From: Thunnus maccoyii
Lineage: Eukaryota; Chordata; Actinopteri; Scombriformes; Scombridae
Length of the DNA stretch: 64,000 nucleotides
Direction: 5' to 3'
NCBI RefSeq assembly: GCF_910596095.1
Contig: NC_056540.1
Coordinates: 12,021,001 to 12,085,000, forward strand
Below the pieces are notes generated by a model. It did no database searches. It saw nothing but the letters and a program-made list of their open reading frames with translations, and was not told where the DNA came from. Of this stretch, positions 26,687-38,600 are shown one piece after another. The translations under genes were made by a program, and so were the position numbers. Within the stretch, counting starts at the first letter, position 1. Each line of letters opens with the position of its first letter.

Positions 26687-29600
26687 ATGCAGGATGCAGT
26701 AGCCGGGACGGCAATGCTGACGGACGGCTTCGAGGACGAGATTGACTCGGTGACTCCTCGCTCCCCAGCGGCAGGGATGGGGGTAGGAGCGACGCCAGGA
26801 GGAGTCGGACTAGGGGGCATTGGGATTGGTGTAGGTGGGAAGAAAGTACGTTTGTACGGCGAGCCTGGCGGGCCTGCAGCAGAAAGACTGGATTTCAAAC
26901 TAGCGGCTGCGGCCGTCCTCTCCTCGGGTCCAGGATCCGGTAGCGACGAAGACGAGGTTTCAGAGGTAGCTACGCTAAAACTAAGCTAAGCTAAGCTAAG
27001 CTAGTTAGCTAAGCCTAGCAGAGAGCTAGGCAACATTCCTCTTCTTGCGCGAGCTGGTTGCTAACGAATTAGCTCGCAGTTGGCAACCACCCCCCTCCCA
27101 GGCCGCTGAAATTACGTAAAATAAACCAGCACTTTACTCGAATAACACCTCTCTGTCACTTCCAGGTCCTTATGAAGAGTTTTGATGTCGATAATGTTTT
27201 GGTTGAGACACAAGCAGTTGTTCACTGCTAGCCGGCTAATATGTTTTATTTATGCCGCGCAGGCTGTGAGCACGGCCTAGTTCAGGGTGTTGCGAGACGA
27301 CAGCACCGAGCGAGGCCGTCGTCTCGCAACACCCATCACAAGTTTGCAGCTCTTCCAACAGCCTTCCAGCCACAGCAAATGGAAGATGCCCGTTAAAAAA
27401 ACCCACGGACGTACACCGGCCAGCTAACTATCTGCCATTTCGTAGTTGTGGTGCAATTACGTCACTTTTCCAGATCATGTAAATTAACTCCGATCAGCTA
27501 ACTTTTCTATACGTTTAGATTACGTTTTTCCTTGCGGAACTATTCTAATTTTCGACAGCTGGTGTTGACAAATAAGTCAGTTGTTTTTTTCCCCTATCTT
27601 TCGCCTCTGTCGATCAGATGGCCACTACCACCGTGTCAACTTGATTTGCGTTGTCACAATTGAGAGTTCATGTTGAGAGGTTTCCCAACTTTCCATGTGC
27701 TGGCAGTCACACACGGGGGACAGGTGTGATGGCATCTCCTCATCTCAGCTAAACATACTGTAGACATGTTTTATAACAGCTCTGAGGGGATGCATAGATT
27801 ATCCAAAATATTTGTCTCCACAGTACGAACGTGATGTTGTACCCAAAAAAATACCTTCTTAGATGGCAATGTGACAAAACCACACCTTGGGGGAATTTGT
27901 CAAAATGATCAAAAGGTTACCAGTCAGACTTACTAAATGCCATGTCATAACCAAACCTTTTTGACTAATGTGAGCTGCCGGTTTAAAGACATTAAGACTT
28001 CTCAGCCATACTATTGTCATGTAATTGAGTTGACTATATCATATGACTGTGGCAGACAGAGGAATGGAACTTGTCAGACTGCTAGATGATAAATATTTGA
28101 TTTGCACAAATTTATCAAAGGTCTCATTTTAATAACATTTTCATGGTAACTTAATATTCATTGTCATCTAAAAGGTAATGTTGTATTCGCTGTCAGGAAC
28201 ACTATCATCAAGGAGTAGTGGGTGTGGAGAGAGTTGGCGCTGCTGCACTATACACAGTACCTGTTGAGCTGTCTATTGTACCTAAATAATATCTGACCAG
28301 AGGGGAAATCTGTCTGAAACCAGCTACAGCCATGACAGTTAGACATGTAAAGATGTCAGCTGATACCAATGTCAATATAGCCTGTCATTTCCATCTGAGC
28401 ATCAGCTGCTAAGTTGCAGATGAAGAAAATATCAAGTTTGACAACCACATCTCGGGCAGTTTAATTGAATCCAATTGCAAATGTATGGCTTCCGTGTCAT
28501 GTTTCTTCACTTAGCCAGCCTACTATATAAGCCTGAAAGGGAGCGTTTGTTGTGGTGCTTTACTCCAGTGGAGAACTTGCTGCTCTGGGCAGTAGCTAAA
28601 ATCTGAGCCCCAGGATTAAGCAGATGCCATTCTAGGCCTTTCCAGCTCTGTGGATACCAACACTCTGGGAACTGTAGTTCATTAATAGTGAAGACTGATG
28701 TCCATTGTTGATTATAAAAGCCTTTGTAGAGCTACATCCCCCATGGGTTGTTGTGCTCTTGTGTTCCTATCGTATAGCTGAATTCCTCCACATTGCTGAA
28801 TGCTGACTCTCTACCAACATTTGCTTTCAGGGCCAGGCCCTAAAAGCCTGCTGCTGCCTATGGATTTACATAGCAAGATTTTTACTTTATCATTTTTTGA
28901 CAGAAGTTGTATTGCAGATTGTTGAATGACAGTGATTTATTTTACTTCTTATAAAATCTCACCTTCTAGGTAGGATGTTTGCCTAAGTTAGTTATAATGT
29001 ATGTCATATTTGTCACGCACGCTATAGCTAATGTATAAATCTGGTCAACTATTCAGGATAAATGTTTGACTTTAAAAAAAAAAGACAGTGTGTGCTACAA
29101 TTTAATAAGGTTACGTGCATGGAATTGTGTGAATCAGTCATTGGTGTATGTAATTTAGGTGTTGTTTTTATTTGTTTTTTTCTTGCTAACGCTGTAAATA
29201 TGGGTTAGCAAACCCAGATGTCAGTAGAATGTCCCTCCCAGATGAAAATCAAAATACTATCCCATGGCAAAGTTTAATCTTAGGTGAGGGCTTTGATGAG
29301 TGATTTTAAAGTGACAAGCTCTAATCTGTAGTTTTAATTTGGCCTCTTGGTATAATCTGCTTTATTTTTTAATGTTGGTGTAGTTTTGTTTTTGTATCTA
29401 GCACATGTATTTAGACGGGCTTAGCTTTGAAGTTTATTTTACCTGTGTACCAAAATATGTCATGAGCAATTTCCACAGCTACCAATGGTACAACTAAGAA
29501 ATTATGTTAAAGGTACAGTCTGTGATCCAAATATAAACAAGTGGCATTACTAACATTTAAAACACAGGGATTTAACCGGTGCTTACTCTGAAAGTAGTGG

Positions 29601-32600
29601 ACAAAATATACAAGTTTTGAGTGTTTTCTGATGAAATGTTTAGATTGTTTACATGGATAAAGTTGATAAATTCAGGAGTAAGACTGGTCAGTATATTTGA
29701 TTATGATCAGATGAATAACAAAAAATGTAAATTTTTAATCTACAAGTCACACAAAGTAGTATTTGTATCTAGTTCTAATTTATATGGCACAAAATACGAA
29801 TTTGGCCTTACAAAAATATTAATACAATTGCAGCTACTCTTACAAGTAAATAAAACATTGATTGTTGTTTTAGTAAAGTTTATGTTATCTTGACCCACTT
29901 GAGGGGTTTTAAGATAAAAAAAGGTCTGAAAGACTGTAATACATGATAGCCAACAGGGCCAAAGCTCAGGTATGAGATTGTGGTGCTGTACTTGGGCAGC
30001 TGACTCTCAGCTGAATCTCTCCATGTGTGCAAGGGTTGTAATTCCCGGCCGTAGCACTTCCTATGCTGTGACTCGCTTATCCCCGTGCTCTTTTTTTTCC
30101 TTCCCTCTGTTGAACGGTAAATAAACAAGGGCGGCATGCCTGGTCTTTTTATAGCTAGTGTATTTGTATGTCATCACATATTATTTATATTATTCTGTAT
30201 AGAGGGGGCACTTCTATACAGAATAATGTAAATAATATGTGATGTGCTAAGGACCATAATACAGATGTTTTCACATTGTCATTTTCACACTTTCTGATAA
30301 GTTATTCTATTTTATTACAAATGTACTATTTTACTAATACTGGTTCAGGTCCTTGTCTCCTCTGTAAAGTTGTTGATCAGGAAGCTAACGATTCTTCTTT
30401 TACACTCCTCTCTCTCTGTCTCTGCCAGGTGGAGTCATTCATTTTGGACCAGGAGGACCTAGATAACCCCATCATGAAGACAGCATCAGAGTTGCTTTTG
30501 TCCAGCGCCACAGACGGAGTAGATTTGAGGACTGTTGATCCAGAGACACAGGCCCGACTTGAAGCTCTACTGGAAGCCGCAGGTATGGCTGCTTTGTCTG
30601 AACTTAATTCAGCTTTAAGACTTGACTCATGTTGATTTGTAGTTGACCAGTATTCCACTGGCCATACCTGTTTTGCTCCAACCAGTCTTAATTTATGCAG
30701 CACCTCAGCATCAGTAAAACAAAAGTCTCTCTGTGTCAGTTTTTCTTTTTCCTATCCCGTTTCCAATCCAAACAAGAGATCTTAGTTTGTATAAAGCTTG
30801 AGGCAGAAATGGCAATAAAGAGGACATGCTGGTACTGCAAGTGTCCTATCAGCACATAGTTTGAAAGTGATTTGAGTAAATTAGTTTGATTAGAACTTGT
30901 AATCTAGGTGTAAGAAGGACTATGTAGATTAATCCATTAGGGCTGGGTGTCCTGGCCTCGTTTGGGCTTATGAACATTACCAGGCAGATTAACGCTGCAA
31001 CGCGCTTGAGCCTCCACAGCATGCAGAGAGCCCGTGTTGAACGGCTAATGGCTAATCTTATCGTATTCCCCTTTCTCCCTGACTAGTCAGAAAAGAAGAG
31101 GTGGCAACTTACATCATCTGTTTGTTTAAGATCCGTTACAACAACAACAACAATAACAATAATAATAATCATAATAGAAATATAATTTGTCATAATTTTT
31201 TCCTACACTGGATTGTGAGGAGTATTATATTGTTTTTTATAACATCAGCAGAGAAAGGAGTGTTGTGGCAGGAAGACTTGGACAGCCTCTATTCATTCCC
31301 AGCATGAATAAAATAGCCAAATACCAGACCTGTCAAGACCATCACCAGGGAAGATGCCAAGTGTCTGGTGATGGCTAGGGGTTGTAGACTTCAGGCAGTC
31401 ATTGACTGTAAAACCAAATAATTAGAGATGCACAACAATATCAGCATGTCATTGATATTGGCCAATAAAGGCTTTAAAATGAAATATTGGCATCGGCCCG
31501 AAATGAACATTTCTCCCGATATGACAGGCCGATTCGTCACCTCCTTGTCCTCTGTCGCCTGGCTGTGCTTCCCTTCACGGACTGTTTCACCCTGATGGTC
31601 CCGGTGTTTCCTCTGCAGGCTCCACTTCACTCAGCTGCCCGACAGATCTGCTGCTTCTTCCCACTTTAACCTCAATAACAAACCGGGGCTCGGTGCTCCA
31701 GTTGGACCCACACGAAGAGCTGGGGCTAGCTGGGTGGCCAGCTGGCTGTGCTTCCCTCCGGCCATGCTGTGGCTAACGCTCAGCTAGACTCCCAGCTAGC
31801 CCTGGCACTTTGTGTGGATCCAACCGGAGCACCAACCCCTGGTTTGTTCCTCAGGTTAAAGTGGGAAGAAGCAGCGAGTCTATCGGGCAGCTGAGCGAAG
31901 TGGAGCCTGAGGAGGAAGTACCAGGACAGTCCGCAGAGGAGCTGCTGTGTTCGGCTGCACAGATAGAAGACACCTTGTCTGACAGAATGTACCACTCTGT
32001 TTGAAAAAACTTACAACGGCGGTTGGCAACCAGCGTATTAGGCGCGTTACTGCCACCCTCTGCTCTGGAGTGTGGACCAGAGATTAAATCCTACACATTA
32101 ATCCTGTCTGTCTAATAAACTTAAAGAAAACTCTACTGCTCGACCCACTTGGCAGGTTCATTTAAGTTTTAATGCTGAGCTCCTGAACTCCAGTCTTCCT
32201 CAGTTCTTCCTTCATATATTGTCTTTCTTGATCATACTTAGTATAATCTATGATTGCATGCATACTAGTCTCCTCAGCCAGGTGGAAAAAATATGCGCGT
32301 ATATCGGTATCAGCATCGGCAATCTGCCAAAATGATTTTGGAAAATATCAGCAGTAAAAAATAAAATATCATGCATCCCTACAAATAATAAACATAATGA
32401 CTTTTACAATCAATTTGGTCTCCTAAAATTGGGGGACTATGTATAAACCTTTCCCAGACTATTAATTAACCAAAATGTGTGATTACTTAGGGCTGGGCAA
32501 TATATCGATATTATATCAATATAGTGATATGAGACTAGATTTTGTCTCAGATTTTAGATATTGTAATATCGTGAAATGGCATAAGTGTTGTCTTTTCCTG

Positions 32601-35600
32601 ATTTATAAAGGCTGCATTAGAGTAAACTAATGTAATATACTGTTAAAGCTGATCTATTATTTTCCTTCACCCACTTAGTCATTACATCCACATTACTTAA
32701 GATTATTGATCAAAAATCTCTTTTGTAAATATTTTGTGAAAGCACCAATAGTCATCCCTACAATATTGTTACAATATCAATATTGAGGTATTTGGTCAAA
32801 AAGATTGTGATATTTGATTTTGTCCATATCGCCCAGCTCTATGATGGCTTTAACCTCATGGTGGTCATTTCATCTCCAATTCACTGTGCTGGAGCCAAAG
32901 AAAAAAATGTGACATTATCTTGTTACTTACAGTGGATAACTTTACTTTTGTTCACGTGAGTGATAAAGAGACGTTGCTCAAACCTTTTGGCACAAATGTT
33001 CACCGACACTCTTGATGGATATATTACAAAATTGTACAACAGGTCATTATACAAAACATTACAGGAAATACTTCAAGGAAAGTTGTGATCTATGCTACAT
33101 TTAGTTTGGTTGTATTATGTAGGTAGGTAAAAGATAAATATAGGACCACAGTTGCGATCAGGTTAAAAGCCTTTATAGTGACATTCCCAATTTTTTGAAA
33201 TACGTCACATAATGGAAAATTGCCTCGTATTTGGCTAGGGGTTTTCTGTATGAAATATCAAGCCTTTTGTGTTGTAAAGAGACTATTTATGCCAGACAGA
33301 ATTAAAAATAAAAAATCCACATACAAGATGTAAGACAAGTTGGCATATGTGGATTATTATTGGAAGCTACTGCTATTGCTAAACATACTTGGGTGACCTT
33401 GGGCTAATATTTCTCTTCTCTGTACCGGCTTGTAAAACTGTAATGTGAGAAGAAAAATGTCAGATGTATGAGGAAAAATGGCAGTAAGGTGTGAAAAACA
33501 CAAAACCAGTGCGCCAGTGTTTCATCATATCATGACTCCCTGTTTTTTAGACTTTTAGACCATATCAAGCCAAATAAAGTTTTTAACATGTTGGGATTGT
33601 TCTGCAAACTTAAACAAAGGGACACAAGGGATCTGAAAAACTTCTCTCAAATGATTGGATTAGCAGAGATCTGCGTTGCCCAATTTTTGTTAATTTTGTA
33701 ACGATCAAATGGTCATGTGTGCATTGGTGATAAAATGTGCAGCGCTCCGCAAACTGTTTCTGCTTAATCCTCACAGTTCCACTTCTGTCATCTGCACCAT
33801 TTCCATTCTGGGGCAGTTGTACAACAATAGATAGGAGAATCATTGAATGTAAACAAGCCTGTTTACAGTAATGACTGACTGAAAACCCTTACATGCAACC
33901 CTGTCATAATGCAGCCACTACGGAAAGGTTGGTCTGTAAGGGCATCATCATAAGACTAATAAGACTTATACTCCTACCTTTTCTCATATCTTAGCACTCC
34001 CTTTGTCTTTTGAACGAGTTGGTCATCAATCCAACAAGAATTGGTATTGGGGCCCATCTGGGCATATTTTATAGGATCGGTATCTGCTGAAATAAAGCAG
34101 ATCAAATGCTTTCATTACTGTACTGTGGTGTGTTTTGTCCACCTTAGCCTACAGTGCCAACATTTTGCTCGTATATTGAAGTGAAAAAAAAAAAGATTGT
34201 GAAAAATGATTTGTGCACACTAGGGTGAGTGACTCTAAATTTTGATGTTCTGAATAGTGGAATGCACAGGTTCAATAAACTCTGACTGCCACTCTCTCTT
34301 TCTCATTGGCAAAGAGTAGCAGTGTACAAAACATTGAGCTAGCAGCTTCTCATCGTGAGCCAGTGTTAACCATCGCTTTCACTGTTTAACACAGAAGGTG
34401 ACAGGGTCATATTAGCTATTGCTAATTAAGTTAATTCTCTGCTTAACTTGATGGCAGGTTAAAATGAAACTTGGATGTTGTGGTGTCTGTACTCAGCCAA
34501 TGATCATTTGTGAGGGAGGAACCTCTGTACTATAACACCGCTGTTCAGTTGAGAGTGAACTCAGTGTTTCTGTAGTTCCAACAACTCCAACTCAACAGAT
34601 TTGTGTCAACACAATATCAGGTGTTGTTTTCTCCAGTTAAACATTAATTCATATCATAGTTAATAGTTTTGAACCAGAACCTACAGTATTTGGATTAAGT
34701 AGGGTGATGTGTGCCAAAGTCAGAAGGCTTCACCTGTTACGTATTAAATCAACATTGCATATCTTCTGCTGCTATCTAAATGAATAAAAGCAATGGATCA
34801 GACTAGGTATCGGTAGATACCCACTATTAAAGGACTGGGATTGGGGCTAGAAAAACTTGTTCAGGACATCCCTAATAATTTCCACACAAATTAGATAAAT
34901 TCTCCCAAAACAATGTCAAACTCAAGTACTCTCAAAATGCTAAATGGCTCTTCTCAGATTATGTTGACCAGACATACAACAGACACACTTTACTTTACAA
35001 AGCAGGGAATTTTTATTTGTGAAGGACCTGGCAAATACAGACAGTTCCAAATGCTGTATATAGAATACACACAAATACTAATAATTAAAAAAATAAAAAG
35101 GACCAAGAGTAAAACTTTTTTTTTTAACCAGGTAAAAAGAGGTCAGTAGAAGTCAGACATCCTTTGTAATGACTGACCTGGTTAAGACGGCAGTACAAAA
35201 GTTACACATAATATTAAATACTTAGACACACAAAAGCTTAGATGTTCAGTGCAGTTCTGGTTTTGAGAAAGTGGCCCGATGTGATTAATTAAATACAAGT
35301 CAAGAAGGCAAAAATGATAAATCAAAGGAAAAGATAACATGTCACGCGGAACTGTAGTTGAACTATAGATATAGCGTTTAATTAGTTTCAAAACCTGCAC
35401 ACATAAAAACCAGGCACGTGCACATGATACAAGCGCACAGAAGAGTATCCACGAGTGGAAAACCATCCTTGCGAGAGAGCATTTCTGCGCCGCGTGCACA
35501 AATACACTCCCGCAAGCATGCGGCTGTAAAGGGCAAGAGCTCGACCCTCCCTACGCACTCACTGCTCAACATTCACTCATTTGTCAAATTGACTTTTGAA

Positions 35601-38600
35601 ACCTTGGAGGAGGTGATGGAATAGACAGTCCAGTCATGGTCACTCTGACTTGATTGGCTGTTTGGTTTGATCACTGACAGAGTTGAAGACAGGCAGTTGC
35701 CTGAGAGAACAAAGAGAAACATAAATAATGATATTTAGCAGCTGATTCTCAGTTTTTTCCCCACTTACACTTATGAAAGAGTGTTAGACATCTTGGCGAA
35801 AACCTTAATGCTGTTTAAACCCACTCTCAGATTTCTGAAACCTTTATTTTGCTTTATGTGGCACCTGAAAACAGAAAAAAGGGTGATTTCACTGATTATT
35901 TTTCCATCCATACCGCATTAGACCAGGTGACTCCAGAGAGTCATTAAAACTCACTTTCAGATTTCAGCTCTTCTGTTTTTCCTTTCATATCTCACTAATA
36001 CACGAGCATCACAGTCATCAAATGTACGCTGTCGACTGCAACCTCCGAACCTACTTACCAAAGTCTTTCCCATAGATCTAAATGCAGATGTCACTTTATT
36101 ATAATAATGATATAATAATCTTTATTTATATAGCACCTTTAAAAACACAGTTTACAAAGTGCTTTGACAGACAAAGCAAAAGCTGTACAATGCAAAGCAA
36201 AGACACAACACAAAAAAACCTAACAAACAATAGAAAAACAATAGAGATGATTAAAAGACAATATAAAGATGCTCGAAAGACAACATTAAATTAAAGCAAG
36301 TCTGTAAAAATGAGTTTTAAGAACTGATTTAAAAGAAGTCACTGATTCTGCGAGCCTTATCTCCTCAGGCAGGTCCTTCCAAAGCGGAGGGGCCCTGATG
36401 GCAAAAGCACGGTCACCTTTAGATTTAAGCCTCGACTTTGGAACAGCCAGAAGGGCCCCACTTGAGGATCTAAGGCTGTGGGCTGGCTTGTACGGGGTCA
36501 ACGTATCTGTTATGTAGTTTGGGCCCAGACCCAGACGTGCTTTAAAAGTGATCAGGAAAGTCTTGAAATCAATTCTAAAGCGAACAGGGAGCCAATGGAG
36601 AGAAGCCAGGATTGGGGTGATCTGATGTTGTCTGTTAAAACCAGTTAGAAGCCTTTGGTCACTGTTCCTATTGAAATACTAGCCGGCATAGTTCAACAAT
36701 AATGGTGGTCACACCAAATGCGAAGCAAATTTTTCACATGGTGAGAATGACGCAAAATTTGCGATGTCAATATGCGAAATTTGAGTTACTTGTGTATTCA
36801 CATGAGTTGAAAAAATCTGCCGTGGCTTGCTGGTAGACAGCTGATGAGAGCACGTTGGTGTTACTGATGATTTTTGGAGGAATAAACACACTAGTCCACC
36901 ACACCAGTCACACCGGATTCTGCTCTAATCCGGAGTGGTTTACCAGCGGGAGGAGTTTATTTTTACACTTTTGGGATTAAAAAAATGTATTTCTCTTCAC
37001 TTTCGCTTAACTTTCTCGACCTAACTTAGCCAGAGCTAAAACTGTTGTCACACATCCCCCTCAGCTGCTGTCATCAATAGTAACCATCCTAAATGCTGTT
37101 GAGTTTATGTAATATAAAGTTACATTGTATGTAGATATCAATGTGTATAAACATGTCGCTGCTGTATTTATGACTTTAGATGACGTTACTTTGAGTGTCG
37201 ATGGAACAGCTTGCTCTGATTGATCTGAACTCCATTCAGAAAACAAGGATATAAAAAGTTTGCTAATTGTCGGATGTAATCCATTACCATGTCATGGCAC
37301 CAGATTGCCATTCTAGCACACTGGCAATATGTTGGGATGATTATAGCCTAACCTGTCCACTTACTACAGCATTAGCTATAGACTAGGTTACATATCAGTA
37401 ACAGAGATGTGTGAAATCCATCGGTGAAATCAGATGATGGCTTCTTCATTGATGTTCATCTATCCTAAGCAATGACATCTGGCTTTATTTTATAGTAAAT
37501 GTCCGTAAATTTTCCTCCTCAGTGGCCAAGCCCAGTTCTGCGAGGGTGCAAAAGCGAGCACCCAGTTTAATATTTTGCACCCTCAATTGAAATTTGAATA
37601 ATAAATGCCAAGTGCAGCGGGGTAGGTCTAAAGCTCAGTTCAGACCAAAGATTCATGATGAGACGAGTTGAAACTTGCAACTACTTGCAATACGCTGGTC
37701 TGCAAAACCTGCCAGTTTACACTAATACCACTAGACAAGACGGTGTATCGTCTCCCTTGCAACGACTCTCTGTACTTCCATTCTGACGGTTTTCAGGCTT
37801 TTTTTTTTGCTGTATATAATTTGAATATGAATAAATATGAAAATATGAATGAGGACAGTGACAGTGAGTGACTTGCTACAGTTGCATTTCTAGTATTGAT
37901 GAAACAGCAAAAACATGAACGTTCTCCTCCGTCCAAAACGCTGCCATTTCAGTTAGCTGACGGTTTGCTGACTTGACCAGCTGACTTCGCTACAAGCTGA
38001 TTGGCTGTTAAAACAGGTGACGTGCCATGTGTTCTAAAACCAGCCAACTGCGACTTGACAAGCTGAGTCGCAGGCGACACCATCAGCCGGCTTCAGTCGA
38101 GCTGAGACGGGCCAGTTCACACTGCTGCAACCCTTCCCTGCAATGTTCTAAAAAGGTTTCGTCTCGTCATGAATCTTTGGTCTGAACTGGGCCTTAGGCG
38201 CACGGACTGTGTGGGCGTCTCCATGTACACCTGCTATTTTGGTTCATGTCTGTGCAGCAGCGCAACATGCAAAAGGGCTGAGTGAAGGTGAATATAGATC
38301 AGTGGGTGTGGTGATTAATAAATACTGTCTCTGGCAGGCATATCACTGCTCTCATAGCTCTGAAATAATTGTGCCAATCACAGTTAAATGTGATAACGAC
38401 AGCTCAACAAAAGGAAAGCTTTTCTTCAGGAAATGTCTGGACGGTTCAGAGCGTCACAACATAAACACACATCACCACAGGAGTAGTTTTTTTGATCAGT
38501 TACTGAAATTGATTCAGTGACACCGTATATATGATTTATATCTGACTGATGCTATTTTAGCAATTATCATAATGTATCTCACCTTGTACATGGTCACATA

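Larger units (their letters stand above)
26966..30428 (+). other. ankhd1 intron 1 (3.5 kb)
   Basis: Just after the donor lies a short pentamer run (AGCTA units, about 26983-27005). The intron holds two striking inverted repeats, at 27285-27334 and 30173-30243, listed separately. No exon or other gene is seen. The sequence at 29511-29600 resembles a dispersed fish repeat. Confidence 0.6.

Noticed and set aside
34780-34880. tatcggtagatacc palindrome and 'catccctaat' end in ankhd1 intron 2
   Set aside because: Resembles another hAT-like fragment but no pair of ends could be matched.
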